From: Trichomonas vaginalis G3
Taxonomy: Eukaryota; Parabasalia; Trichomonadida; Trichomonadidae
Reading direction: 5' to 3'
DNA length: 64,000 nt
NCBI RefSeq assembly: GCF_026262505.1
Contig: NC_067204.1
Span: 8,837,797 to 8,901,796, forward strand
Part shown: positions 1 to 9,582 of the stretch, piece by piece
Layout: each line of letters starts with the position of its first letter
Position numbering within the stretch: position 1 is the stretch's first letter
Notes under the pieces: generated by a model
Database searches by the model: none
What the model saw: only the letters and a program-made list of their open reading frames with translations
Told to the model about the DNA's origin: nothing
Position numbers and translations under genes: made by a program

Positions 1-714
1 AAAACATAAGAGAAATAGGTGAAGATACGTATCAAGTGATGCTTAAAGATAGATTTTATAGATGTGATACATGTTTACAAGAGGCATTCTTCACTTTAGA
101 TAATGCTAAATACTGGTATTTGGTTTTCATTTATGATTTTATGTATAAATGCATGGATGTTAATCGTTTTCATTTCATTGAAGGTGATACTGATTCATCT
201 TATTGGGCTATTGCTGGCGATCCAAGTCTTCCTAACACTCAAGCATTTCAAGCAATTGTAACCGATAAACAATTTTATGATAAAAACATTTACAAATTCG
301 CACCTTTTGATTTCTTCTGTTTTGATGAGAAATTTAAACCTAAATTAAAGAATAAAGCTGAAGAAAAAGCACATGAGAAGAAGTTATTGGGTTTAGCAAT
401 TGAGAAACAAGGTGATAACATGGTTGCTTTATGCCCTAAGTGTTATACTTCATTCAACGGTTCAATTGATGGAGTGATTTTAAAAAGATTGCACAAAAAA
501 TGAAAGGTGTTAGTTTACGACAAAATAAACAATTAACACCTAAAAATTATTTGGATATAATAAATGATAAAGTGATATTTGATGGTCAGAATATTAATTT
601 ACAACTTAAAAACGGGTCAATGACTCGCTTAACAATTGGTAAGACTGCATTAACAGGAGCACACACTAAGGCTGTATGTTGTGAAAATGGATGTTGTATG
701 CCATTTATTTAATG
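1..714 (+). CDS. Protein-primed-type DNA polymerase B, C-terminal part, frameshifted
   Basis: Replicative polymerase of Polinton 1; only the palm/thumb end lies in the window. The frame is open from the window start. Palm motif C is visible as EGDTDSSYW near base 185, with the two catalytic aspartates of family B. It is followed by a Lys-rich segment and a CPKC pair near base 433. At about 481-500 the frame shifts by one in an A5 run; the continuation (500-712) has KMKGVSLRQNKQ and ends in a Cys-rich tail (AVCCENGCCMPFI). The frame may extend beyond 712 by a further indel. This PolB is clearly different from the Polinton 2 enzyme, whose motif C is YQDCDSM. Integrase follows on the same strand. 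Confidence 0.8.
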
Positions 715-813
715 AAATGCCACAGAAGAGACAAAAGGAACCGTTAATAATGGTTTTGTACTATGATTCAAAGAGGTGGGCACCCTTAAAACATTTATTT
801 TATTTTTATATAA

Positions 814-2329
814 ATGGATAACACAGATTTAAAAATTTTAATTGATGATTTAGTATTTAATCAAAATTTTCTTGATTATTATGATTTAAAAGCATATCTC
901 CAAAAATATAATAAAAATATAACGGGTGATGATATGGATTATTATTATTCGTATTATAAAAATGAAATTTTGAAATATCATGATAAAATAATTTCTAAAT
1001 TAAAGACAAAATTAAAAATAATGAATATACAAAGGGAAAAACTAAATCACAGCTTAAACAGTTGAAAGATTTCAAAAATAAAGTATTAAAACAGAAGATA
1101 TTGATGAATTATATAAATTATATAATCCCGAGCCGCAAAAGCCAAAGGAACAAAAACAAATGGTACAAAACGCCCAGGTCCTTCAGACCATAAATGATGC
1201 ACAAGCTTTAATTTATGATTCATTAGTTAAACCATATTCAGCCCGACTTTTAAATGAAGATCAACTTTTGGAATTCATCCTTCAACATAAACTCGAAGCG
1301 GGAAAGTATATCAAACCTTTATATACAGCATATTTAAAACAAATGAATAGAATACATCCAGAATTAATGAAAGGAGGAATGAAATCCAAAATCAAAGCAG
1401 ATAAAATTAAACCACTTACAACACCAAAACCTCCAACAGTAGTACCTCCTCCTTCAGTTAATCCTTCATCATTCACTTTATTATATCCATTTCAAACATT
1501 AAAGAAGCAAAAAGATTTTAAAAAGGATTTCAAGATATTAAATAAACCAATTGACCCAAAAATTCAACCGTTAAAGGAAAAATTTAGTCGCCCTTCATTT
1601 GCACTATATCCATATTCATACGAAATCGATCATCTGGAATATTCAAAAGGAAACGTTACTTATTTATTTGCCATTAACATTAACACCAGATATTTATATT
1701 GCATTCCGGTGAAAGGGAAAACAGAACAGGAAACAAGAAGAGCTATACAATACTTACTAGATCATGAAAGAGTAGATAATATAAGGGGTGATGGTGATAA
1801 AGGATTTCAGGCAGCTATGGCTCATTATTTCCCACAAATTAATTTTTACTTTTCATCCTCTCCATATACGTTTCATAATAAAATAGTTGATGTGGTAATG
1901 AGAACTCTTAGAGATGCGTTAGGGGTTAATGGTCAGATATACTGGGATGGAAAACATGACTCCATCATACAGCAGTTAGTATATTATTACAATAATACAT
2001 GGCATAGAACTATAAACATGAAACCAGTGGAAATGAAAAATGATATTTCAAAAGAATGGGAATATATTAGAAAGCAAATGGAAAGGTTAAATGATGTTAA
2101 ACGTGAACAAATTAATTCGGGGCTCATGAATTTTAAACAAGGAAATAAAGTTTTAATTCATCTCGATTATGGAAAAACTGATAAATCAATGACAAAAAGA
2201 AGACGAAGATTTGACACAATAGCTGAATTTGTTAGATATATTAACGGCAATGCATTAGTTGAAGTTAACAATAAATTAATAGAAATTCCGATTTATTTTA
2301 TTACTCCATTATATTTAAATAATATTTAA
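814..2329 (+). CDS. Polinton retroviral-type integrase, frameshifted near the N-terminus
   Basis: Catalyses strand transfer of Polinton ends. The core lies in 1160-2329: first Asp in YEIDHLEY, second in IRGDGDKGF, then a third acidic position as Asp in KIVDVVMRTLRD, giving a D-D-D variant of the DDE triad. A basic C-terminal segment with a chromo/SH3-like beta pattern follows (KGNKVLIHLDYG). ORF 814-1065 and the bridge 1066-1159 match as its coiled-coil N-terminus: two one-base losses in A runs (about 1035 and 1097) would restore a single frame of about 505 residues. The start at 814 follows a TATTTTTATATAAATG promoter-like sequence. A Pro-rich linker (about residues 200-215) separates N-terminus and core. 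Confidence 0.85.
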
Positions 2330-2349
2330 TTTTTTTATTTCGTAAGAAA

Positions 2350-2613
2350 ATGAGTGACAACAAAGCAGTCAAGAGTCCAGACAATGAATATAAAAAGAAA
2401 CTAAACAGAATTAAATCAAAAATATGCTATTACAAAAAGAAGTTGCAATGTGGTGGGGTTGAAAATGATAAAGAAATAATCGAAAAATTAGAAACTTGCC
2501 GTTCAATCATTAAACTGAGTGAAGCAAAAATAAAAGAATTTAATAGAATAAATAAATTGATTGGAAGAGATGAATTTAATAAAGATGAATTTTTAAACTC
2601 AATCCAAATTTAA
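2350..2613 (+). CDS. Small coiled-coil protein, unknown
   Basis: 87 residues, Lys/Glu/Ile-rich, predicted by eye to be almost wholly helical or coiled-coil, with no recognised domain. The start sits 20 bp after the integrase stop, behind a T-rich spacer typical of this element. Its stop overlaps the stop of the convergent small gene 2610-2774. It may be structural or regulatory; function not assignable from sequence. Confidence 0.6.
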   Translation: MSDNKAVKSPDNEYKKKLNRIKSKICYYKKKLQCGGVENDKEIIEKLETCRSIIKLSEAKIKEFNRINKLIGRDEFNKDEFLNSIQI

Positions 2614-2774
2614 TTTTTATTCCTCTTCGACAACGTCTCTCTTTCCATCATTACTGCATAACCACATTTTCTCAATTTTAGTGGTTTGTTATTTTTAACA
2701 TGTTCTTGCATCATTTTTATCATTTCCTCCCTTGTTATGATTCGTGGTAAATTTTGAGCTTGTGGGGTATTCAT
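2610..2774 (-). CDS. Small basic protein, unknown (54 aa)
   Basis: An ATG at 2774 on the minus strand opens 54 codons, starting MNTPQAQNLPRIITREEM and ending in a Lys/Arg-rich tail. It is preceded by TTTTTATTTTTATCATAAATG, the same promoter-like layout as the neighbouring element genes. It ends exactly against the convergent 2350-2613 gene. Short, so support comes from the promoter motif, plausible composition and tight packing rather than from homology. Confidence 0.45.
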   Translation of the reverse strand: MNTPQAQNLPRIITREEMIKMMQEHVKNNKPLKLRKCGYAVMMERETLSKRNKN

Positions 2775-2810
2775 TTATGATAAAAATAAAAATTTAAATT
2801 ATGCCGTTCT

Positions 2811-2972
2811 AAAGTTTGTGACAACATGACATTTTGACAACAACATAGGAGGAAGGTAGTTATGACTTATTTTTGAATAACCGAAGGTGCTACCATGTTA
2901 CCATGTGCTACCAGGTCATTTAACTTCTATGAAAAAATGTGACAACATGACATTTTGACAACAACATAGGAA
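2811..2972. repeat. Left inverted repeat of the S3H cassette (Polinton 1)
   Basis: Contains two copies of TGACAACATGACATTTTG (about 2819 and 2939) around a core with the near-palindrome GGTGCTACCATGTTACCATG and AACTTCTATGAAAAAA. The reverse complement recurs at 5390-5510 on the far side of the primase-helicase gene, essentially base for base through the core. Diverged versions flank the second S3H copy in Polinton 2 (34305-34535 and 36950-37205). It may be an origin, a recombination substrate or both. Confidence 0.85.
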
Positions 2973-3037
2973 ATATGATGCAGTCCCAAAAATAAAGTTA
3001 GTTTTAAAATTGTTTTTATTTTTTTATTCCTATATAA

Positions 3038-5350
3038 ATGACAGCAACAAACAACAGCAACAACTATATCGTTTCTGATGAAAATATCATTGATTCATTA
3101 GCTGAGGAATTAGTTGTGGCAGAAACTAAAACCCTCAACGAAAGAATTGGTGAAAACAAGATTGATTTACATAACTACCTCAAACACGATGGAGGAAGAG
3201 GAAGGAAAACTGGTATGGCTTTATTAGTAAATAAAATTTCAAATTTAACGATTATAGATGTTGATATCAATAAATCATACAATGATGAACTTAAAGAAAC
3301 AGTTAGAAAAGACATTTTATCAAAACTTTCGGATAAAGATGTTATCGTTAAAACCGCTTCAGGAGGTCTTCACATTTATTGCAACACTAATTTCTTCTAT
3401 TCAACCTCGAACAGAATGATTAAATGTTATTCCTGCAATGATTATGATATTGATATAATGACTTCAATGGATGATTCAAAGCGTTCTTTAGTAGTTATGG
3501 CTGATTCAAGAGTTCGCAAGAATGCAACAGAACCAATCAATACATACTCATTCATTCGTGGAAGTTATGATTCAACATTAACCAGAACAGTGAATGATAT
3601 ATTAAATGATTTGAATATTAAGGTAAGAGTTGAACAGAAGAACGAAGAAATAAAGACTATCATGAATGAAAACAAAGATGTAAACATTGACGATAAACTT
3701 GCCCAGAGCATAGTTGATGGCATCTGTGATTTTGAAGTACATAATGACGGTGGAAACATGAATTTAGAAAAAGAAATAACATTATTCACACTGTTTCAAG
3801 CTATTAATTCGTTACCTAATCATTTAATTAATGAAGCATACGATAACGTTTATAACTTCTGCAATTTAACTGAAAATGCAAAAAGTAATTTTGAAAAAGC
3901 ACGTAATAGATATGCACATTTAATGACTTCTCCATTTGTTTTAGTGAAGATTCTAAAACTATATCAAAAGGAATATTATGATGAATATGTTTTACCTTTA
4001 TTACGTAAGCCAAAAATAACATTTGATATCAAACTTGACGACTCGTTTTTGATAACAGATATTAGACGCAAGGCTGAAAATCATCAGTATAAAAACAGTT
4101 CTGAAGTAATTGAGGATTTATCACGTGTAATCCGTTTTGTAGATTGTGGAAATAAATATTTCATTCAGAAAGATTACAACATACACGACAAAATGAATCA
4201 AATATCATTTGTTCTTCAATCAAACATGAAAGAGTCACTCAAAATGATTAAATTATTTAAAGAAGAAGGTAAAACAATAACAGCATGGGATGTACTACTA
4301 AATCAATTATCCTCATTAACCGTTAAGGGTGTTTGCTTTAAATCTGATTCCCCAGATGTTTTCTCAACGTTTCATGGTTATAAATACAACATTCTTGAAA
4401 AGCCTGATTACTCAAAAATTGAGATGTTTATGAATTTCATTAAAGAAGCCATTTGTGATAATAACGATGAAGTGTATAAATACCTTCTCGGCTGGATTGC
4501 ATCAATGATTCAACATCCTGGAATCAAGAATGAAACAGCAATTATTTTGAAAGGACTTCAGGGAACAGGTAAAAACAGATTTACTGACATTATTTCTGAA
4601 CTTCTCGCTGGTTATTCATGCAAAAACATTACCGAAATAAGTGAGCTAACGGGTAATTTCAACTCAGTTGTTGAAAATAAAATGTTTCTTGTACTTAATG
4701 AACTCAAGAATGTAGGTGAAGATAGACTCGCAAACTTCAACGCTTTGAAATCAATTATAACGGATAATGAGATTAGAATTAATGAAAAGAATCAACCCAG
4801 AAGAACAGGTCAGAATGTTGCAAACTTCATTTTCGTAACTAACAACGTTTACCTTGTCAAAATTGAAGTTGGAGACAGAAGATACGTAGTTTTAAGAGTT
4901 AATGGTAAATTCAAGGGTCAATTTGATTACTTCAAGAATTTGATGGATTCATGCACAAAGGAATTTTATGATAATTTACTGACGTATTTTATCAATTACG
5001 ACCTTTCATCATTTAATGTACGAATCATACCGATGACTGAAGCCAAACAAGATTTAATAGAATTATCAACAAATCCTTTAGATGTATGGATAAATACACA
5101 TTATGATGAATTGTGTGCGGGTATGACGTGTAAAAATGCTCTATTCTGCAAACCATCAGACATGAAAGACAAAAACTTTCAAATGAGCATTAAGGATAAA
5201 TGTGATAGGAAACATAGAAGAATAGACGGTAAACAAACATGGTGTTATGTTTTGAAAGAAGAAATGAAAGGATTATATAAACAGGTTGAACCAAACGATA
5301 ATGAGGATTCATTTACTGACGATGAAATACCTGTAAATGAAGCTTTATAA
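3038..5350 (+). CDS. Primase-superfamily 3 helicase (AEP-S3H fusion), intact
   Basis: 770 residues, uninterrupted. The N-terminal archaeo-eukaryotic-primase-like domain shows a DxD metal motif (IIDVDINK, Asp 74/76) and SGGLHIY (His 112). The C-terminal SF3 helicase has Walker A GLQGTGKNR (about 505-513), Walker B FLVLNEL (about 549) and motif C FIFVTNN (about 597). The C-terminus is acidic (EDSFTDDEIPVNEAL). Predicted role: primer synthesis and origin unwinding. The gene sits between inverted repeats 2811-2972 and 5390-5510. A near-identical but broken copy on the opposite strand is in Polinton 2 (34564-36872), while other genes of the two elements differ strongly. Polinton-like viruses and virophages often carry such proteins. 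Confidence 0.9.
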   Translation: MTATNNSNNYIVSDENIIDSLAEELVVAETKTLNERIGENKIDLHNYLKHDGGRGRKTGMALLVNKISNLTIIDVDINKSYNDELKETVRKDILSKLSDKDVIVKTASGGLHIYCNTNFFYSTSNRMIKCYSCNDYDIDIMTSMDDSKRSLVVMADSRVRKNATEPINTYSFIRGSYDSTLTRTVNDILNDLNIKVRVEQKNEEIKTIMNENKDVNIDDKLAQSIVDGICDFEVHNDGGNMNLEKEITLFTLFQAINSLPNHLINEAYDNVYNFCNLTENAKSNFEKARNRYAHLMTSPFVLVKILKLYQKEYYDEYVLPLLRKPKITFDIKLDDSFLITDIRRKAENHQYKNSSEVIEDLSRVIRFVDCGNKYFIQKDYNIHDKMNQISFVLQSNMKESLKMIKLFKEEGKTITAWDVLLNQLSSLTVKGVCFKSDSPDVFSTFHGYKYNILEKPDYSKIEMFMNFIKEAICDNNDEVYKYLLGWIASMIQHPGIKNETAIILKGLQGTGKNRFTDIISELLAGYSCKNITEISELTGNFNSVVENKMFLVLNELKNVGEDRLANFNALKSIITDNEIRINEKNQPRRTGQNVANFIFVTNNVYLVKIEVGDRRYVVLRVNGKFKGQFDYFKNLMDSCTKEFYDNLLTYFINYDLSSFNVRIIPMTEAKQDLIELSTNPLDVWINTHYDELCAGMTCKNALFCKPSDMKDKNFQMSIKDKCDRKHRRIDGKQTWCYVLKEEMKGLYKQVEPNDNEDSFTDDEIPVNEAL

Positions 5351-5389
5351 AGTATGATTTGAATTTATTTTTGCATTAATCCTTTCATG

Positions 5390-5510
5390 ACTGTTGTCAA
5401 AATGTCATGTTGTCACATTTTTTCATAGAAGTTAAATGACCTGGTAGCACATGGTAACATGGTAGCACCTTCGGTTATTCAATAATTAATTATTTTTGAA
5501 TAACTAGGAA
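5390..5510. repeat. Right inverted repeat of the S3H cassette (Polinton 1)
   Basis: Reverse complement of the core of 2811-2972: GTCAAAATGTCATGTTGTCA, TTCATAGAAGTTAAATGACC, then GGTAGCACATGGTAACATGG. The cassette between the repeats holds only the primase-helicase gene. Another diverged copy in the same orientation lies at 6005-6150. Confidence 0.85.
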
Positions 5511-6272
5511 ATAAATTTACGTCAAATATGCAATTTATAAAATCTTATGTCGACAGGCTACGTAGCATAAATTGTCTTGTTTGTCGTGAATAAAAAGTGT
5601 CATAAAAGTGCTCTATCTTCCACGGGAATAAATAAAAAATTTACTTTATTTCTTCTTTATTTCTTCTTTATTTCTTTGTTCCCGTGGAAGAAGGGTTTTG
5701 CTGTTTTTCTCAGCCGAAATCAATGATTTTTTCATTTTTGGAATCCTTAGCGAATGATGAATCTTTTCTCTCGTGGAAGCTTTGACCAAAAATATATTTT
5801 AGGTGAAATCTCACCTCTTCACCTAAACATTATTTTTGGATCATTTACGCTCATTACGAAGAAATCATGACAAAACATTTACGATGAAGAAATCATGACA
5901 AATCATTTACGCTCATGTTTGACAAAGAATATACATTCATTACGATGAAGAAGTCATGACAAAGAAACGATGAATGATCATGACAAAACATTAACGTAAA
6001 CATTTATTTCCTGTGTTGTTGTCAAAATGTCATGTTGTCACATTTTTTCAGAGAAGTTAAATGACCTGGTGACCTGGTGACCTGGTGACACATGGTGACA
6101 TAGTGACACCTTCAGGTTATTCAATAATTAATTATTTTTGAATGACCTGAAAACATTAACGTAACCATTAACGTAACCATTAACGTAACCATTAACGTAA
6201 CCATTTATTTCTGCAGTTCATCCATTACTTCATTACCTAATTAATTACAGACATAAAATATATTTAGTTCAT
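5511..6272. repeat. Repeat-rich noncoding block, candidate replication origin
   Basis: No gene seen. A perfect 12-bp inverted repeat (CTTCCACGGGAA at 5617-5628, TTCCCGTGGAAG at 5679-5690) encloses a loop with repeated TTTATTTCTTC units. Degenerate repeats with CATTTACGATGAAGAAATCA lie at about 5850-6000. At 6005-6150 is another copy of the S3H-flanking repeat, with GGTGACCT triplications. Four perfect 12-bp tandem copies of CATTAACGTAAC follow at 6154-6201. From about 6205 a segment (CTGCAGTTCATCC, then ATATATTTAGTTCAT) is shared with 37227-37295 of Polinton 2. Iteron-like content beside a helicase suggests, but does not prove, an origin. Confidence 0.6.
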
Positions 6273-7584
6273 TCATTGAACTCTATACCATGCGTAAACT
6301 GTCATAAATGGCGGCATGTAATCTTTACTTTGTCCCGTTGTTTGTGTATATCCTGAAACGCGATGTGTATGGTTTCCTCCTCCCTCAGTGTTACTCCAGT
6401 AACAATCTATAGCAAACTTAACGTTGTCTTTAACATCATATCCTTTACCTTTTATCATTGCTGACCAATCCCAATATCTATGCTTATGCCAACCCGCTTG
6501 AGATGTACTTAAATCTATGTAGTGACTATGTGCAGGTAAATTTTCACCTGAAATCGTTTTACTTCCTCCTGTTTCCTTTGAAGAGTTTGCACAATACAAA
6601 AAACCTGTCAACTATTTGTTCCCACGTACCGAAACCCAGAACTGTTGCTGGATTTGTTGAGTTCATTGACGTATAAATAGAGCCTATAGGATATAATGTT
6701 TGAAGTATTTCTGTCTTTAATGTTTGAAGCTCTTTTTTGTCTGCTTTCTTGTCATATAAATCTTGAGCAGTGAATTTAATATTATATTCATCCTTCATGA
6801 CATAAACATCTTTACATCTAATGTTTCTCATCGTCGTTATGTCGTCATCCGATGTTAAACCTTGTGGAAAGTTAGGAGGTTTACAATATAATGCATCCCC
6901 ACCAGTTTCTTCAACCGTTCCTTCAATACTTTCTATAGCAACAGTTGTAAAACTTGTATGTGTATGGTTCTTATCTGCCTTCTTCTCTAACTCATTGTTA
7001 ACATAAGTTTTATCTGCTTTAAGGTCTAAACATTCTGAAACCCATCCTGTATCAGCTTTAGTTTTAAGAATCTTCGATGTCCGTTCATGATACCATTCAA
7101 CCCTTTCTATAATTTCATTATCTTTTTCATTAACATATTCCTTATCTGCCTTCTTCATTAATTCACTAGCCACAAGTCCCTTATCTGCTTTCTCTCTAAC
7201 TCACTATCCACGTATCCCTTATCTGCTTTCTTCATTATGTCATTTAGGAAACCTTTTATGAATTCCTCATTTAAATTAAATCTTCCAATCTTCAAAACTT
7301 TAGGAAATGCATTTAATGCGTAATATCTTTGTTCTTCTGGTGGAATTGGATGTTATATCATCCGTTATTCCTTTAATTTTTGAATTCATAAATAAAATTT
7401 CTTTTATATTTGATATCACTGCACCACCTTTGCAAACGAATTCGAAATGGTCATTTTTCAATACTATCTCCAAATCTCCATATTTCAACATTTGCGTTTG
7501 TTCTGCCGTCTTTGAATTATATGCATATATGGCGTATGTAATGGTCTGTGCCTTAAGTTGTTGTGGTTGCTGTTGTTTAATCAT
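6273..7584 (-). CDS. Tail-fibre-like protein with phage collar tip (Polinton 1), frameshifted
   Basis: About 435 residues when three frames are read as one gene; shifts lie near 7350, 7195 and 6605 (the last a T6 run). The N-terminus (7300-7584) looks like a virion-anchor domain also seen at the start of the 41612 gene. The middle has shaft repeats with a KKADKxHTH theme. The C-terminal tip carries YPIGSIYTSMNSTNP, LGFGTWEQIVDRF, LPAHSH and GGGNHTH, the signature of phage short-tail-fibre/collar proteins, with paired histidines like the metal site of T4 gp12. Predicted host-attachment fibre. Its tip is nearly identical to that of the Polinton 2 gene. Confidence 0.75.
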
Positions 7585-7608
7585 TTATTATGATTTAAAA
7601 ATAAATAT

Positions 7609-8319
7609 TTAATCCGTTATCTCATCACCTATTTTTTCTATTTGAAATTGCCATAATATTTCATTCATGAATTCTAAATCACAATCAAATAGGTCAGTTA
7701 TTCTAAATTTAATATTTGATAAATCTTTTGAATGAAGAATAAATGAATTCCCGGATAATTGAAACGGATATGATAAAGAAAATATGTTTAAGTTGATGGA
7801 TAAAATGTTTTGTATTGATGGGTAAGAGTTAGGGTCTAATGTTTGATGTGAAAATCTCATTGGGGTATTAACTTTATCACATTTGATTAAAATGAAATTG
7901 GAACCAGTGTCAGAATACAAAACATCCCCAACATCTTTTTCAAAATTTAATATCCCCAACAATGAACGAAGATGAGGAGTACAAAATTTAATTTTCAGCG
8001 GAAATTTAATAAGGTTATTTATTTCATCAAGTTCAAAAAGTTTATCAGGTTTTGATTTAAAATTTTCTTCATACCATATGATAAATGATTCATTTAAATA
8101 ACTTAAAATCATGTTAATATCCCATTTCGTTATCACATTATTTATATACATATCATATGTTTTTTCAAGGTCATCTTTAATAAATGATATATAATCTGAA
8201 GGGTCTAAAAGAATGGGATTAAATTTACCACTCACAGAAACGAGAGTAACATTATAAATTCCGCTAACTGTTAAATTTAATTCACAGCTATTATTCGAAA
8301 TAATATTGATAATTGACAT
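7609..8319 (-). CDS. Candidate penton-like minor virion protein
   Basis: 236 residues, beta-rich, intact. The C-terminal pattern HSKDLSNIKFRITDLFDCDL resembles HHLKDMTFRLVDFQGEPI of the Polinton 2 gene 41632-42409; mid-protein the two share a CTPHLRSLLG/THRACLLLG-like stretch. This pattern (an ordered strand, then F-R-x-x-D, near the C-terminus) is typical of minor capsid proteins of Polintons, so I infer a penton-type role; not proven. The gene shares a 20-bp divergent spacer with the 8340 gene. Confidence 0.45.
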   Translation of the reverse strand: MSIINIISNNSCELNLTVSGIYNVTLVSVSGKFNPILLDPSDYISFIKDDLEKTYDMYINNVITKWDINMILSYLNESFIIWYEENFKSKPDKLFELDEINNLIKFPLKIKFCTPHLRSLLGILNFEKDVGDVLYSDTGSNFILIKCDKVNTPMRFSHQTLDPNSYPSIQNILSINLNIFSLSYPFQLSGNSFILHSKDLSNIKFRITDLFDCDLEFMNEILWQFQIEKIGDEITD

Positions 8320-8339
8320 TTTTTATTACGATTAAAAAT
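8320..8339. promoter_or_regulatory. Compact bidirectional promoter
   Basis: Only 20 bp separate the minus-strand ATG at 8319 from the plus-strand ATG at 8340: TTTTTATTACGATTAAAAAT. It reads as a T-tract followed by ATnAAA toward either gene. Comparable shared spacers occur in Polinton 2 at 41613-41631 (19 bp) and 44402-44417 (16 bp). Leaders must be extremely short, as is usual in trichomonads. Confidence 0.5.
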
Positions 8340-8818
8340 ATGGTAAAGCGTTATTTTCCAGTGATAAATAAAACTAGAATAAGATTACCTCAAGAATTCA
8401 TAAATTCAACGAATAAGAAATTCATTCATGTTATAAATTTTAGTGTTTTCAGAAAATATGAGTCAATGTCATATTCATCATCGGGTTATATTTCACTTCA
8501 TTCAAATTTAGTTCAATCAAACCCATATAATGACCATTTCATAAGATTTTCAGATGGTATTAAAAATGTAATTGATAGATTAAAATATGAACAGATTGAC
8601 AATATCGAATTTTTGGAATTTTGGTTTAAATATCCTGATGGAAAAAAGATTGAAGTTAAAGATAAAGCTGATACTATAACAAAAACAATTACAATGACCG
8701 ATCCAGATAGTGGGGAACAAAAAGAAATAAAAAAACGATAGAAACTGGTGAAAGGTCAATTATTATTGATTATGATTCAAAGGATTATTATTCAATAATG
8801 TTAATGCTTGAATATTAA
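8340..8818 (+). CDS. Unknown virion-like protein, one frameshift
   Basis: About 159 residues. I prefer the ATG at 8340 (MVKRYFPVINKTRIRLPQEF) because it follows the shared promoter-like spacer; an upstream start at 8313 would overlap the divergent gene. The frame stops at 8741 after an A7 run. One more A joins it to a frame ending TIETGERSIIIDYDSKDYYS at 8818. Position (beside the penton-like gene) suggests a structural protein. The tail overlaps the end of the convergent 8815-9498 gene. Confidence 0.5.
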
Positions 8819-9498
8819 ATGGCCTTAACAAAGAATTTTTCAAGTGATATTTTATATTCATCAACTATTTTATTATAAATATCATTATAAGTTAAATGAA
8901 GTTCAGTTGTTGTTCCGTTCTTTGATATCTTAATTGTGCTAATATCCTTTATAGGATTTATTTTTGCAACTGTTCCGCAGCATGAAACCTCATCATCTAT
9001 GAAAAATTGAATCTTAACGTCTGAATCCTGAACATCACAAAGAATGGCGATAATGTGAATTAATGATTCATAAGGTAAAATAATTAAACCGGATTGATCA
9101 ATTAAATTTATTATTGAATCATAATTATTAATTATTATATCACGGTAAATTTTCATTAATTCAGAATTAATGTCTATTTTATATGGCGTATTGCGACTGT
9201 AATCGTAGATTCCTGAGTTCTCGATGTTTGATGAAAGAGGTGGGGGGTATGTTGGATATGTGGGGATTTCAACGGGTTCTTTACCGGGTTCAGATAAAAT
9301 GATTGGGTCTCCATTCTCCTCATTCTTTGGTAAGTCACGAGTTAATAAATTTGGTTGAGTTGCTGACTTTGTTAATTCAGGGCTAACATTAACTTTAACA
9401 TTTTGAATAATTCGTGATTTATCATCATTTACGTTATAACCAACCGTAATCTCTGCTTTTGCGTTAGTGTTCTTTTGACTTGTGAAATGTCTTCTCAT
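8815..9498 (-). CDS. Conserved Polinton protein with Pro-rich middle and CCG motif
   Basis: 227 residues, intact. It aligns in layout with the Polinton 2 gene 42418-43089 (223 residues): both start with basic MR(R/S), have a flexible N-terminal half, a YPPPL motif, then a globular C-terminal half with a conserved CCG (SCCGTV versus ECCGQM) and a similar end (EYKISLEKF versus EYKLCLKYV). Conservation across otherwise diverged elements argues for an essential role, probably in the virion. No family recognised. Confidence 0.6.
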   Translation of the reverse strand: MRRHFTSQKNTNAKAEITVGYNVNDDKSRIIQNVKVNVSPELTKSATQPNLLTRDLPKNEENGDPIILSEPGKEPVEIPTYPTYPPPLSSNIENSGIYDYSRNTPYKIDINSELMKIYRDIIINNYDSIINLIDQSGLIILPYESLIHIIAILCDVQDSDVKIQFFIDDEVSCCGTVAKINPIKDISTIKISKNGTTTELHLTYNDIYNKIVDEYKISLEKFFVKAI

Positions 9499-9582
9499 TT
9501 ATAATTGAATAAAAAAAAGAAAAATATATTTAAAGTTTTATTTAGTTGTTACGGTAATATCCCAAGGTTCATCATTGTTTGC

